The notes under the pieces: model-generated
Database searches by the model: none
Seen by the model: the letters and a program-made list of their open reading frames with translations, nothing else
What the model was told of the DNA's origin: nothing
In this document: positions 39,360 to 49,032 of the stretch, piece by piece
Numbering within the stretch: position 1 is the first letter of the stretch
Layout of the letters: the number at the start of each line of letters is the position of its first letter
Position numbers and translations under genes: made by a program
DNA from: Stenotrophomonas maltophilia
GTDB taxonomy: Bacteria; Pseudomonadota; Gammaproteobacteria; Xanthomonadales; Xanthomonadaceae
Reading direction: 5' to 3'
NCBI GenBank assembly: GCA_900113425.1
Contig: FOZF01000002.1
Location: 885,027 to 949,026 of the forward strand
Length of the DNA stretch: 64,000 nucleotides

Positions 39360-42300
39360 ATGGCGAAACGGAATCCACCAAAGCTCCGAAAGGACCTGTC
39401 GCGTAGCGAAGGGGTAGGATATTTTCTGAGATTAATGGAGAGAAAGAAGGATAAGCGCCTCGCTTTAAGTATGGCAAGATGCGCTGTTGAGCCAAGGATT
39501 TATCGGGACGTGATTCCGCGGCTGATGTCCAACCCGATGTACAGATGGGCTGCCGTTGGAGACCCGTTCCCGGCAACTCCATCTAACATCCAGAAAAGAA
39601 TTCAGCTGCAGCATGCGGATATCTGCAGAGAATTTATGTGGTCGTCGGAGATAATTGGACTGTGGCGGGAAAAGCTTAGGAGCTTCGTCAAGGAGCGAGT
39701 TTCCTACGAGTCGTCTTTCTTGAAGGGGGACTATGTATCAGCCAAGACTTCGCTCGATGATATTCAGGCAGCCTTTGGCTGGTCAATATGGTTAATTTCA
39801 TCAAGGATTCAGCTCCTGGCCCTGTCTGAGGGGTTGCAGGCGCAGAAGAAATTCCTTGAAGAATTGCTTTCCCAAGACGTAAGCCCGCTTCTTGGGTGGG
39901 TTTCATACTATTGCAGTTTGAGATCCGAAGAAAACTATTCAATTATATCAATAAATGAGATCATTGACGGATTGAGGGGAAGTGGTAGCATCTTCGACTA
40001 CGCGACATATAGCTTAAATCCGTACTTAATAACTCAAATTGAAGACGCCAAAAGTTTGCTCTCTTGGCAAGAGTTGCACCCGCTGATCGATCGGCTGCAT
40101 GCTCACGTGGTGGCATCTCGTTTGTACCTCAGCGGCGAGATTGATGCAGGTTCTCGGGCTTGCATAATTGAGTCGCTAGAATTAATTCGTTCAATAGAAG
40201 ATCCCGAGATTGAGAGCCTCCTCGGAAAGGCGATTGATGTCCGTCAGAATGCCTGCTTGGATAGCTATTCTGCCGGAAAGTATGACTTGGTAATGGCTGA
40301 TAATGGAGCCTCCCCTGAATTGCTGGCACTTGCTAGTTTGCAAGGAGGGAGCGCAGAGGAGCTAAGTGCAGAATCGGTTGTCGGTCAGATAGCTAAGTGC
40401 ATGACTGAAATGCTTCTTCCGACAGACTCGTATGTCCGAAGCAGGCTCCATTTGCAAAAGCTAGCGCTAATCTGCGGGCACCTGCCCGTAACAAGACAGA
40501 TCGCGTCGTTTATATCGCGAACCGACGGTCGCAACCTGGGCGAAGTAATAATATCATCTTCCCAACCCTATTCCGCCTTCGGAAGAAGTGTGGCCGACTT
40601 GGCACTGCCAACTTACGCTGAGGAGGTGGGTGTAGAAAGGATGGGGAGAATACTCCCGGACAATTTTGAATCGCTTTCAGAGAAGGTGGCGTCCGCGCTC
40701 ATTGCTGGTGACGTGTCTGCGCTGCCTGACGAGCTTCACCCGATGCAGCGTGAGATGCATCTTTCTCAAATATATCTCAGTAAAGGTCTGATTGAAGAAT
40801 CTGATGCAGCTTTCAAACGTCTTGCGGCGTCTGGGGGGGACTACCTGCTGTGTTGCTCAAGAGTTGGACGTTTCCGATGTGCCCTAGCTAGAGGCGATAT
40901 AGTTTCTGCTGCAGAGATTGCTGTTGATCACTGTCTTCAAGCCCCTGATATATTTCGCCTCTACCCTATGTCGGATCTAGTGCAGCGTATCTCGTTGGAG
41001 ACAATGGGGATTGATCCAATTTCAAAGGCGATCTTACTTCACCTCTCTGCAAAGACTGATAGCAAGTGGGGGGGCGAACTTTCAGACTCTTACGAAAATG
41101 TCCTAACGGCTCATGGGTGCGAGCGGCCAACCGAGCTTTGCAATTTTGGTGGGACAGGGCGAGAGATATATTTTCTTAGATATATATGCACTCCGGGGGT
41201 CATGGAAGATTCAACGGCTTTTGATAGCGTTGAAGAGGTTGAAAGTGAAAGAATATCGATATGTCAGCGCCTTATGGAGATGGATTCGTCTAATTCAAAG
41301 GAATACTCTGAGGAGATTAAGACGATCACGAGGGAGCAGAATGTTTCCAATCTTCTTAATCATGTTCAGTCAAATATGATTTATGTTGACACTTCGGGCA
41401 TTTCCTCCGTGGTTAAAGATAGCCTGAAGGAATCTTTTGATCGGTACCAACTTCTCTTGTCCTCGCCCGTGCTCGAGTACCAAGCGGAGCAGATCGAGAA
41501 GATGTTGAAGGAGGCCCTCAGTAAGATGAGAGATACGGAGGCTAGGGATTTAACTGCGCCGGCAGCCTCCGAGAGGATCAGCCTATTTGAGCAGATGAGA
41601 AATCATTTTATTGATGTATTTGCGCTAAATCATGCGTTCGGCTTGGATACCAATCTTAGTACGAGCATTCGCCATGGTGTAATTGAGGGTCATATTCGCG
41701 CCCCATTTGCAGAAGAGCAGCTTCTTAGTAATTTTGATTCAGTTAGTTCCATGTGGGTGATTCCCGACTATTGGAGGGACCGACTTTATTTTTGCTCTTC
41801 TGCGGAGAGAGCTGAGATAGATAAGGCATTTTCCAGATTTTCTTCGAGGATAAGTGATTTCGTTAAACTGTACCGTGATGATTTACTCCATATTAGGAGA
41901 ATTGATTCCAAGAGAAATGGGCTATTTTACTTTAAGGCTCCATCGCAAGATGAAATAAGAACATTGGCGGATAGCATTACGACCTCTACTTCTTACGAGG
42001 AGTTCTTGTCGCTGATGTTTGATCATGCTTGGACACTCGTGGATCGTTCATTGGGTGAAATTAAGACCAAAGTGCGTGTGGATCTTGGCTCTGGTCTGAA
42101 TGCGGCGATTGAAAAATTCTCGACCTCCTTGAACGAGATAACGGCAGCCAGAAACGCGGGTATTCTGAATTCTCTGGCTAGATCTAAGGTCGCGATGCAT
42201 GCCAAGATTGATGAAATATACAATTGGTTTAAGCGGCCTGCTGATATTAGCGAAACGCCGTTTGAGGTGGAGACGGCTTTACTTGTTGCGCTGAAGCAAA

Positions 42301-42779
42301 TAGAAAATTGCTATACGGGCAGGTCGCTGGAAGAGAGCCATATTGTTGAGACCTCCTTAAAGCTGCCCGGCGTTCAGCTAAATGGCTTTGTGGAGGTTCT
42401 TTTCCTCCTTCTTCAAAATGCTATTAAGCATGGCGGGTTCTATGCTTCAGGCCGGCAGACTCCAATTGATATCGAAATTCGAGAGGCGCTAGGATCAATT
42501 TCATTGCGTTTTAGGAATGATATTTCCTTGGATGCCGATTTATGTGTTCTAAGGACTAACGCTGAAGCTGCTCTCGCTAAGCACTCTGAGGATTTGGATC
42601 TCTCAATGGCTCGGAGTGAAGGTAGATCTGGTCTCTCGAAGCTGAAGCGAATTCTGAAGTTTGACCTAAGGCGTGATTATCGTATTGAATTTGCCATCGA
42701 AGATGATGAGAGAGCATTTGTGGCTACACTCCAAATACTCACTGGGGAGGTTGCAGAAAATGCTGATCTATGTGGTTGA
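39360..42779 (+). CDS. dtcA: Detocs sensor histidine kinase (DtcA-like)
   Basis: A 1,139-residue protein, mostly alpha-helical and probably cytoplasmic (no signal or membrane helix seen). Residues 1 to about 880 look like a helical-repeat solenoid, the supposed phage-sensing part. The C-terminal 200 residues form a kinase core: a candidate phospho-acceptor in KVAMHAKIDEI (His947), an N-box VLFLLLQNAIKHGG (Asn1020, His1024), and a Gly-rich SEGRSGLSKLKRIL corresponding to the G-box of GHKL ATPases. The next gene overlaps by 20 bases. Together with DtcB and DtcC it matches the Detocs system: helical-repeat kinase, stand-alone receiver, receiver-PNP effector. Composition is clearly AT-richer than the flanks, indicating transfer. 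Function is inferred from family and order. Confidence 0.85.
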   Translation: MAKRNPPKLRKDLSRSEGVGYFLRLMERKKDKRLALSMARCAVEPRIYRDVIPRLMSNPMYRWAAVGDPFPATPSNIQKRIQLQHADICREFMWSSEIIGLWREKLRSFVKERVSYESSFLKGDYVSAKTSLDDIQAAFGWSIWLISSRIQLLALSEGLQAQKKFLEELLSQDVSPLLGWVSYYCSLRSEENYSIISINEIIDGLRGSGSIFDYATYSLNPYLITQIEDAKSLLSWQELHPLIDRLHAHVVASRLYLSGEIDAGSRACIIESLELIRSIEDPEIESLLGKAIDVRQNACLDSYSAGKYDLVMADNGASPELLALASLQGGSAEELSAESVVGQIAKCMTEMLLPTDSYVRSRLHLQKLALICGHLPVTRQIASFISRTDGRNLGEVIISSSQPYSAFGRSVADLALPTYAEEVGVERMGRILPDNFESLSEKVASALIAGDVSALPDELHPMQREMHLSQIYLSKGLIEESDAAFKRLAASGGDYLLCCSRVGRFRCALARGDIVSAAEIAVDHCLQAPDIFRLYPMSDLVQRISLETMGIDPISKAILLHLSAKTDSKWGGELSDSYENVLTAHGCERPTELCNFGGTGREIYFLRYICTPGVMEDSTAFDSVEEVESERISICQRLMEMDSSNSKEYSEEIKTITREQNVSNLLNHVQSNMIYVDTSGISSVVKDSLKESFDRYQLLLSSPVLEYQAEQIEKMLKEALSKMRDTEARDLTAPAASERISLFEQMRNHFIDVFALNHAFGLDTNLSTSIRHGVIEGHIRAPFAEEQLLSNFDSVSSMWVIPDYWRDRLYFCSSAERAEIDKAFSRFSSRISDFVKLYRDDLLHIRRIDSKRNGLFYFKAPSQDEIRTLADSITTSTSYEEFLSLMFDHAWTLVDRSLGEIKTKVRVDLGSGLNAAIEKFSTSLNEITAARNAGILNSLARSKVAMHAKIDEIYNWFKRPADISETPFEVETALLVALKQIENCYTGRSLEESHIVETSLKLPGVQLNGFVEVLFLLLQNAIKHGGFYASGRQTPIDIEIREALGSISLRFRNDISLDADLCVLRTNAEAALAKHSEDLDLSMARSEGRSGLSKLKRILKFDLRRDYRIEFAIEDDERAFVATLQILTGEVAENADLCG

Positions 42780-43221
42780 GGATGATCCCCTAAAGGCCGA
42801 AAGTGTCTCTTCATTTCTTCAATCCTTAAGTTCTAATATAAGTGTTAAGATTTTTAGAAGCTACATAAGTGGTCTTTCCGCTGTCCGGACCAATAAGCCT
42901 GATCTTTTGGTGGTGGATATGGCGCTCCCAAACTATGACAGAAGTCCTGGGGCCCGCACGGGGAAGCCCCGCCCTCTTGGTGGCTACGATCTTTTGCGAA
43001 AGGTTCGCCTTCACGGTATGTCTGTGCCAGCGATTGTTGTGACAATGCTTGAGTCATTTGGAGAGGGCGACCTTGAAACAAGCTACGAGGATATGACCCT
43101 GATGTGCGAGAGTGAGTTTGGGGGTCTGTTTCTTGGTAGCGTCTACTTTCAAATGGGATCCTCGGGATGGCAAGCGGAACTAAAGCGGGTTATTGCTAAA
43201 TTTCAATCGGATATAAAATGA
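42760..43221 (+). CDS. dtcB: Stand-alone receiver protein (DtcB-like)
   Basis: A 153-residue single CheY-like receiver with no output domain. Visible features are the acidic pocket in VVEDDPLKAES (Glu7-Asp8-Asp9), phospho-acceptor Asp53 in LLVVDMALPNYD, and Thr95 in AIVVTMLES. The Lys normally found in beta-5 is not seen; the segment reads FGGLFLGSVYFQMGSSGW. In Detocs, DtcB takes phosphate from DtcA and acts as a buffer preventing accidental effector activation. The start MLIYVVEDD lies inside the dtcA end (20-base overlap) behind a strong GGGGAGG, and the stop overlaps dtcC (ATGA). The three genes are translationally coupled. Confidence 0.85.
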   Translation: MLIYVVEDDPLKAESVSSFLQSLSSNISVKIFRSYISGLSAVRTNKPDLLVVDMALPNYDRSPGARTGKPRPLGGYDLLRKVRLHGMSVPAIVVTMLESFGEGDLETSYEDMTLMCESEFGGLFLGSVYFQMGSSGWQAELKRVIAKFQSDIK

Positions 43222-44447
43222 TTAAGATTCTTGTGGTTGAGGACCAGCAGGAAAAAAAGCAGAAAATTATTGCCCATCTGGCTAGGATGCCTGGAATTGG
43301 CATGGATAACATTACTCACGTTGATAATGTAATTGATGCAAAGCGGAAATTGAAGATTGTAAAATTTGATCTATTGATACTTGATATTAATGTTCCAAAT
43401 AGGGCTGATGAGGGGCCTTCAAAGGGTGCGGGTATTGAGGTGATTCGCTTTATAAGGAATAACGATCTTGCCATATCGCCGACGTACATCTTTGGTATGA
43501 CGGCATATGATGATGAGTTCTCCGATGCGTCGAGTGTATTCTCGTCCGCCTTATGGAAGTTGGTAAAATATAGATCTGACGACCTGAGTTGGGCAGCTTC
43601 TTTATCCGATGCGGTCGGCTTCCTCGTCTCTAAGCATCGTCCTCCCTATCAGAATGATGGTGCGACTTTCCACGTCGATGTGGGACTCGTTCTTGCGCTC
43701 GACGAAGAATTGGAGCCTTACAAGTCGCTATTGATTGACTGCGAAGAGTTCGGGGTTCCCTTTGATCCGGCGAGATACTTCCGGGGAATTCTGAAGTCGG
43801 ATGACCGTGAGCTGAGTGTTGTTGCAGTTTCTTCACCCCGGATGGGTCTGCCCGCTGCTTCGGTGATTGCCGCTAAGTTAATTATGACGTTCCGTCCTAG
43901 GTATGTAGTAACTTCTGGCATCTGCGCTGGCGTAAAGGAGAAGACCAGTATTGGTGACCTGCTTGTTTCTGATCCCGTATTTGATTGGGGTAGTGGAAAG
44001 TGGAGTGAGGTCGAAGGCTCTGGCAGGGTATTTAAGCCGGCGGCGTATCCTTGGCGTTTGAATGAGGACATAAGGCGGGAGATTACTTTGTTGTCTGAAG
44101 AGCCTGGGCTCATGGAGGCGGTTGCGAAGTCCTACGATGGACATAGGCCTCAGATTGTTCCACGTGTGCATATAGACGCGACAGCGAGCGGTGCGTCGGT
44201 TTTGCAGGTGGAATCACTCATGGCGGATATCCGAGCGCAGCATAAAAACCTAGTCGGCATTGATATGGAGAATTACGGCATACTGACGGCCGTAGAGTAC
44301 TGCGGAAGGCCACAGGCCAAAGCGATCGCTGTAAAATCCGTATGCGATTTCGGCGATGGGCAAAAGAACGACAGTTTCCACGGGTATGCCGCGCATATGA
44401 GTGCAAGTTTTGTATGTGCCCTCATCCCTAGGCTGCAGTATGAATAA
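43218..44447 (+). CDS. dtcC: Receiver-nucleoside phosphorylase fusion effector (DtcC-like)
   Basis: A 409-residue fusion. Residues 1-135 are a receiver (ILVVEDQQEKK with Glu8-Asp9, acceptor Asp56 in LLILDINVPN, Thr95, Lys in ALWKLVKY). Residues 153-409 are a PNP/MTA-nucleosidase fold: VDVGLVLALDEELEP, TSGICAGVKEKTSIGDLLV (232-250), NLVGIDMENYGI with Glu351 at the ribose-binding site, and KSVCDFGDGQKND with Asp377 as likely base-binding acid. In Detocs the phosphorylated effector cleaves the N-glycosidic bond of ATP, giving adenine and ribose-5'-triphosphate, and so aborts phage infection. The ATG overlaps the dtcB stop. The substrate is inferred from the described system. Confidence 0.87.
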   Translation: MIKILVVEDQQEKKQKIIAHLARMPGIGMDNITHVDNVIDAKRKLKIVKFDLLILDINVPNRADEGPSKGAGIEVIRFIRNNDLAISPTYIFGMTAYDDEFSDASSVFSSALWKLVKYRSDDLSWAASLSDAVGFLVSKHRPPYQNDGATFHVDVGLVLALDEELEPYKSLLIDCEEFGVPFDPARYFRGILKSDDRELSVVAVSSPRMGLPAASVIAAKLIMTFRPRYVVTSGICAGVKEKTSIGDLLVSDPVFDWGSGKWSEVEGSGRVFKPAAYPWRLNEDIRREITLLSEEPGLMEAVAKSYDGHRPQIVPRVHIDATASGASVLQVESLMADIRAQHKNLVGIDMENYGILTAVEYCGRPQAKAIAVKSVCDFGDGQKNDSFHGYAAHMSASFVCALIPRLQYE

Positions 44448-44537
44448 ATTAGATTTAGTTAGTTGTATTGAACTCTCAGTGCCATTAAAGTCTGCATTGG
44501 CTTGCAGTTATCGCAGCGAATTCCGGATGAGCATAGC

Positions 44538-44559
44538 CAGATTCCTTTGAAAGAATCTG
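44538..44559. other. Hairpin between convergent genes
   Basis: CAGATTC (44538-44544) pairs with GAATCTG (44553-44559) around eight bases. It lies right against the stop of the small minus-strand gene. No T run on the plus side, so terminator action is uncertain. Confidence 0.4.
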
Positions 44560-44925
44560 TCAGTTGTCACACCCAGGCCTAACTTCTTGACAAGCCCACT
44601 CAACCAACCCCCGGCAAGCTAGAAACAGTCCATCCACAACCCCCTCGTCCAGATGCCGCTCCGGGTCCGCTGCCACCCGGCAGCGGTCTGCCGCGTGCAG
44701 CAGCTCCAGCACTGTCAGCGCTCCCACCATCGCACGCTCGCTCCTGGCCAAGCTCACGCGACGGCCGGGAGACACATCGGTTTCTGGCCAAGGATGCCCA
44801 TCAGCACCCTCGCAGCCGCGCATGCGCTTGAGGATACCGAGCAGGGAGTTCAGGTCGGGCATGGGAGTGTCGTCGTTGATGGGCTCAACAACGGTGTACG
44901 AGGAGAAGGTGTCTGATTCGTTCAT
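44560..44925 (-). CDS. Small protein of unknown function (possibly DUF6124/XAC0095-like)
   Basis: A 121-residue soluble protein starting MNESDTFSSYTVVEP. No signal or membrane helix is present. The N-terminal third is acidic and flexible; the second half (VSLARSERAMVGALTVLELLHAAD to GLFLACRGLVEWACQEV) looks like a two-helix hairpin. This resembles the family of small Pseudomonas/Xanthomonas proteins once called DUF3077, which are preceded by a conserved structured region. I do not recognise a function. The longer in-frame upstream reading (to 45081) overlaps that structured region and is not chosen. Confidence 0.6.
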   Translation of the reverse strand: MNESDTFSSYTVVEPINDDTPMPDLNSLLGILKRMRGCEGADGHPWPETDVSPGRRVSLARSERAMVGALTVLELLHAADRCRVAADPERHLDEGVVDGLFLACRGLVEWACQEVRPGCDN

Positions 44926-45067
44926 GGCGTCGGCTTCCGTGGCTGTGCTTAACAGCGCCACCGTGAAGAGGTGGCGGACGATGCGTGGCTGCAAACCGGG
45001 ACGAAGTAGCGCCATAACCGGTGGGTCCGAAAACCCCCACGCACCGCCCGCCATAAAGGCCGACGGA

Positions 45068-45173
45068 TTGCCCGCCGGCACCGTTCAGGTACGGTGCCGA
45101 CGGGCAAGCGTAAACAACAGGCACAGCAATCGTCACGGGTTTGCAGACCCGGTGCCACCCGTTGTCGGTGGCG
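45068..45173 (-). other. Structured region upstream of the small gene (three hairpins)
   Basis: Reading along the plus strand: TTGCCCG-CC-GGCACCGT (45068 on) pairs with ACGGTGCC-GA-CGGGCAA (ends 45110), two stems with an internal mismatch. Next CGGGT-TTGCAG-ACCCG, then GCCACC-CGTTGTC-GGTGGC. All three are close together, 140-250 bases upstream of the gene start on the minus strand. The spacing suggests a folded 5' leader or small RNA; similar sequence is remembered upstream of related genes in Pseudomonas and Xanthomonas. Confidence 0.55.
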
Positions 45174-45181
45174 CGCCATGG

Positions 45182-45477
45182 TGTTTACGCCGTCGCTTCA
45201 AATGCCAATAGAAATTCCCGAAGAAATCGCAGGAATCGAGAGCGAAGAACTATTGTGGCACGCACCATTCGTGCAGCACGCGACATCGCCAGACGCATTC
45301 GCGCGGTCACCCTGCTGATTGCGAATCAAACTGGCGCAATCGCCCACGCCACAAGCGAATAGCGCGACAGCCTTCTTAACACCCCTTTCGGCTCAAAATC
45401 GGCTGGCGTCGCTGGCAGATCACCCGCGCACCTCAAAAATCGGTTCAATCACGACACCGCCAGCAGGCAGCGCACCC
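45182..45477. other. Gene-free stretch
   Basis: No reading frame with coding character and no clear repeat. GC content is lower than the flanks. It separates the small unknown gene's leader from the end of the LysR gene. Confidence 0.6.
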
Positions 45478-46401
45478 TCAACCGACGCCGTCCTCAGCGT
45501 CCGCCGCATTCCCCACCAACAACTCAATCATCGCCCGCGCCGCCGCCGACTGCCGCCGATGCGGCGCATAGATCACCGAGAACAGCCGTGACCGCCCCCG
45601 CAGCTGCGGCAGCACTTCCACCAGCTGCCCGCGCCGCAACCGCTCGCGGACGATGAACTCGTAGCTCTGGCAGATGCCGATGCCCTGTTCGGCCAGCGAC
45701 ACCACGCCCAGCACATCGTCGGAGGTCTCGATGGACGAACGCGGCAGCCAGTCCACGTCGCACCCGTCGTCGCGGAAGATCCACGGCGCCAGCCGCCCGG
45801 TACGCGGCATCACGAAGGGCAGGCACAGGTGCTGTTGCAGGTCGTCCAGCGTCTGCGGCGTGCCACGGCGTTCCAGATAGTCCGGCGCGGCCACCAGCAG
45901 CAGCGGCGCGTCTTCCAGCTTCCGCCCCACCAGCCCGCTGTCCGGCAGCTGGCCCAGGCGGATGGCCAGGTCGAAACCCTCGGCCACCAGGTCCACGTTG
46001 CGGTTGGTGATGTTCAGTTCCACCTGCACCTGCGGGTACTGCTGCGCAAAGCGCGCCAGCACGGGCGGCAGCCGGTAGTGACCATAGGTGGTCGGCACGC
46101 TCAGGCGCACGCGGCCGGCCAGCGCACCGTCCTGGGCCAGTACGTCGCGCTCGGCGTCGTCCAGCAGGCCAAAGGCCGTGCGCACCTGTTCCCGATAGAG
46201 CCGCCCGGCGTCGGTCAGGCCCACGCGGCGGGTGGTCCGCTGCAGCAGCTGCCGGCCCAGCCGCGCCTCCAGGCGGGTGACCGCGCGGCTCAGTACCGAC
46301 GGCGTGGTGGACAGCGCCACCGCGCCCGCCGTGAACGAGCCGTGCTCGATCACCGCCAGGAACACCTCCACATCGCCCAGGTAGTCGAACTTGCGGCTCA
46401 T
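45478..46401 (-). CDS. LysR-family transcriptional regulator
   Basis: A 307-residue LysR regulator starting MSRKFDYLGDVEVFLAVIE. The helix-turn-helix runs from GSFTAGAVALSTTPSVLSRA to LLQRTTRRVGLTDAGRLYRE. The effector domain begins at GRVRLSVPTTYGHYRLPPVL and contains the usual AIRLGQLPDSGLVGRKL. The final residues (LLVGNAADAEDGVG) are low complexity. It diverges from a periplasmic DJ-1-like gene across 96 bases holding a dyad (ATCGCC-N5-GGCGAT), so it probably controls that gene. Longer upstream in-frame translation is shadow. Confidence 0.92.
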   Translation of the reverse strand: MSRKFDYLGDVEVFLAVIEHGSFTAGAVALSTTPSVLSRAVTRLEARLGRQLLQRTTRRVGLTDAGRLYREQVRTAFGLLDDAERDVLAQDGALAGRVRLSVPTTYGHYRLPPVLARFAQQYPQVQVELNITNRNVDLVAEGFDLAIRLGQLPDSGLVGRKLEDAPLLLVAAPDYLERRGTPQTLDDLQQHLCLPFVMPRTGRLAPWIFRDDGCDVDWLPRSSIETSDDVLGVVSLAEQGIGICQSYEFIVRERLRRGQLVEVLPQLRGRSRLFSVIYAPHRRQSAAARAMIELLVGNAADAEDGVG

Positions 46402-46443
46402 TTGGCTCTCCGGGGAACAGATGTTTTGCGATGCGGCCAATTT

Positions 46444-46460
46444 ATCGCCGCTGGGGCGAT
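46444..46460. promoter_or_regulatory. Candidate LysR operator
   Basis: Perfect dyad ATCGCC-GCTGG-GGCGAT centred in the divergent gap between the LysR and DJ-1-like genes. The size and position fit a LysR-type box. Confidence 0.55.
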
Positions 46461-46466
46461 GAATAA

Positions 46467-47337
<871 letters not shown>

Positions 47338-47435
47338 GCCGGTTGATTGGGCGTGTGATGGCCGGCATGGCACCATGGCGGATTGGCCTCGCGCATTCTG
47401 GCGAGGCCCTTTGCCAGGGAAGCCCTCGACACGAC

Positions 47436-48167
47436 ATGCGTACGTCCTTCTTCATTCTTCCCGCCTTGTGCCTGGGCCTGCTGTCCGGGTGCGCCAGTGG
47501 CCCGGAGCAGCACACTTCAAGCCGCGAGATTACCGGTGCCTTCGTGGCCGACGATGGCCAGTTGTACCTGCTGCCGCGCTACGACGAACCGATGCGCTTC
47601 GATGCGGCGCCGTTCCGTGACTACCGCGCCCTGATGGACAGCCCGCTGCGCGAGGCGGTGGTGTGCGCGCAGATGTACTTCCACGAGGATTGGCGCGACC
47701 CGGCCAACAGGACCAAGGTGCATGGCAGCTACGCGCTGCTGCTGCGGCCGGAGCAGGTGACGCAGCAACAGGCGGGGCAGTTCAGGCTGGAACGGATTGA
47801 CGTCACGCCGCGCGAAGCCAAGGTGGTCGATGAGCGCGCGCGCTACTACCTGCCGCTGGAGCGGAGCCGTTACTCGCTGGCCTTTGATCGCGCCTGCGAC
47901 CTTTCAAAGAAGGGCGGCAGCTATTACAGCGCCTTGTTCGAGGGCGATGGCGAACGCGTGCAGTTGCCGCACGTTGCGGCGCGGGCGGAGAAGTCGACGC
48001 TGGCGCAGCCGATCAACGCGCGCGCCGAGCGCATCCTGCCGGCGAGGGAGGACGCGCCGGGCGCGGGGTCAGCGGCGGGCAAGGTTCTGGGTGCCGCATT
48101 GATCCCTGTGGCGGTTCCGGTGTTTGTGTTGAGCCTGCCGTTTCTGGGGCCGGATCACTGGAAGTGA
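47436..48167 (+). CDS. Lipoprotein of unknown function
   Basis: A 243-residue lipoprotein. The signal peptide has lipobox LLSGCASGP (Cys about residue 17). The mature part carries GAFVADDGQLYLLPRYDEPMR and REAVVCAQMYFHEDWRD, with no family I recognise. A second hydrophobic stretch (AALIPVAVPVFVLSLPFLGP) sits at the very C-terminus and could be a membrane anchor. The start at MRTSFFILPALCLGL is chosen because it opens the signal peptide; the longer frame reads from non-coding DNA. It stands alone between the DJ-1 and SDR genes. Confidence 0.75.
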   Translation: MRTSFFILPALCLGLLSGCASGPEQHTSSREITGAFVADDGQLYLLPRYDEPMRFDAAPFRDYRALMDSPLREAVVCAQMYFHEDWRDPANRTKVHGSYALLLRPEQVTQQQAGQFRLERIDVTPREAKVVDERARYYLPLERSRYSLAFDRACDLSKKGGSYYSALFEGDGERVQLPHVAARAEKSTLAQPINARAERILPAREDAPGAGSAAGKVLGAALIPVAVPVFVLSLPFLGPDHWK

Positions 48168-48249
48168 TGGGACTAGGGGCAAGGGCCGTCCACATGGCGT
48201 AAATCTGCGGAAGCTACACTGGCCCCCTGCACGTGATGGAAGCTCGCCC

Positions 48250-49032
48250 ATGTTGAACGGAAAGGTCGCGGTGGTTACCGGATCCACCAGTGGCATTGGC
48301 CTTGGCATCGCCACGGCGCTGGCGCGACAGGGCGCCGACATCGTGCTGAACGGCTTCGGCGATGCGGCGCAGATCGAGAGCCTCCGCGCCAACCTCGAAG
48401 CGGAGTTCGGTGTACGGGTGGCGCATGACGGCGCCGATCTTTCCCGGGGCGAGGCCGTACGGAACATGATCGCCAATGCCGTTGCGAGGATGGGGCGTAT
48501 CGACATCCTGGTGAACAACGCGGGCATCCAGCACACCGCACCGATCGAGGAATTTCCCGTCGAGAAGTGGGACGCGATCCTGGCGCTGAATCTCTCTGCG
48601 GTGTTCCATGCCACGGCGGCGGCCTTGCCCTACATGAAGCAGCAGGGCGCAGGCCGCATCATCAACATTGCGTCGGCGCATGGGCTGGTGGGCTCGGTGA
48701 ACAAGTCGGCCTATGTGGCTGCCAAACATGGCGTGGTGGGATTGACCAAGGTGACCGCGCTGGAGAATGCCGGCACCGGCATCACCGCCAATGCCATCTG
48801 CCCGGGGTGGGTGCGCACCGCGCTGGTGGAGCAGCAGATCACGGCGTTGGCCGAGCGCGAGGGAATCGATCAGGAGTCTGCCGCGCGTGCGCTGCTGGCC
48901 GAAAAGCAGCCGTCGTTGCAGTTCGTCACCCCCGAGCAGCTGGGGCAGACTGTGGTCTTTCTGGCCTCGGACGCGGCAGCGCAGATGACCGGCACGGCGC
49001 TGCCGGTGGACGGGGGCTGGACGGCGCGCTAG
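48250..49032 (+). CDS. SDR dehydrogenase, 3-hydroxybutyrate dehydrogenase-like
   Basis: A 260-residue classical short-chain dehydrogenase using NAD. The cofactor loop is VAVVTGSTSGIGLGIATAL, then NNAGIQHTAPIEEF, and the catalytic Ser-Tyr-Lys in NIASAHGLVGSVNKSAYVAAKHG. The AHGLV and the C-terminal segment, with QFVTPEQLGQTVVFLASDAA, match D-3-hydroxybutyrate dehydrogenases. These interconvert 3-hydroxybutyrate and acetoacetate. A poly-hydroxybutyrate or ketone-body use role is inferred. Its stop overlaps the convergent DUF4180 gene by 4 bases. Confidence 0.88.
   Translation: MLNGKVAVVTGSTSGIGLGIATALARQGADIVLNGFGDAAQIESLRANLEAEFGVRVAHDGADLSRGEAVRNMIANAVARMGRIDILVNNAGIQHTAPIEEFPVEKWDAILALNLSAVFHATAAALPYMKQQGAGRIINIASAHGLVGSVNKSAYVAAKHGVVGLTKVTALENAGTGITANAICPGWVRTALVEQQITALAEREGIDQESAARALLAEKQPSLQFVTPEQLGQTVVFLASDAAAQMTGTALPVDGGWTAR

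Noticed and set aside
39123..44560. Prophage or complete integrative element after guaA
   Set aside because: No integrase, phage structural gene or flanking att repeat was recognised; only the three-gene defence operon is present.
45182..45591. Short plus-strand frames next to the LysR gene
   Set aside because: No ribosome site, low-complexity content and no resemblance to known proteins.
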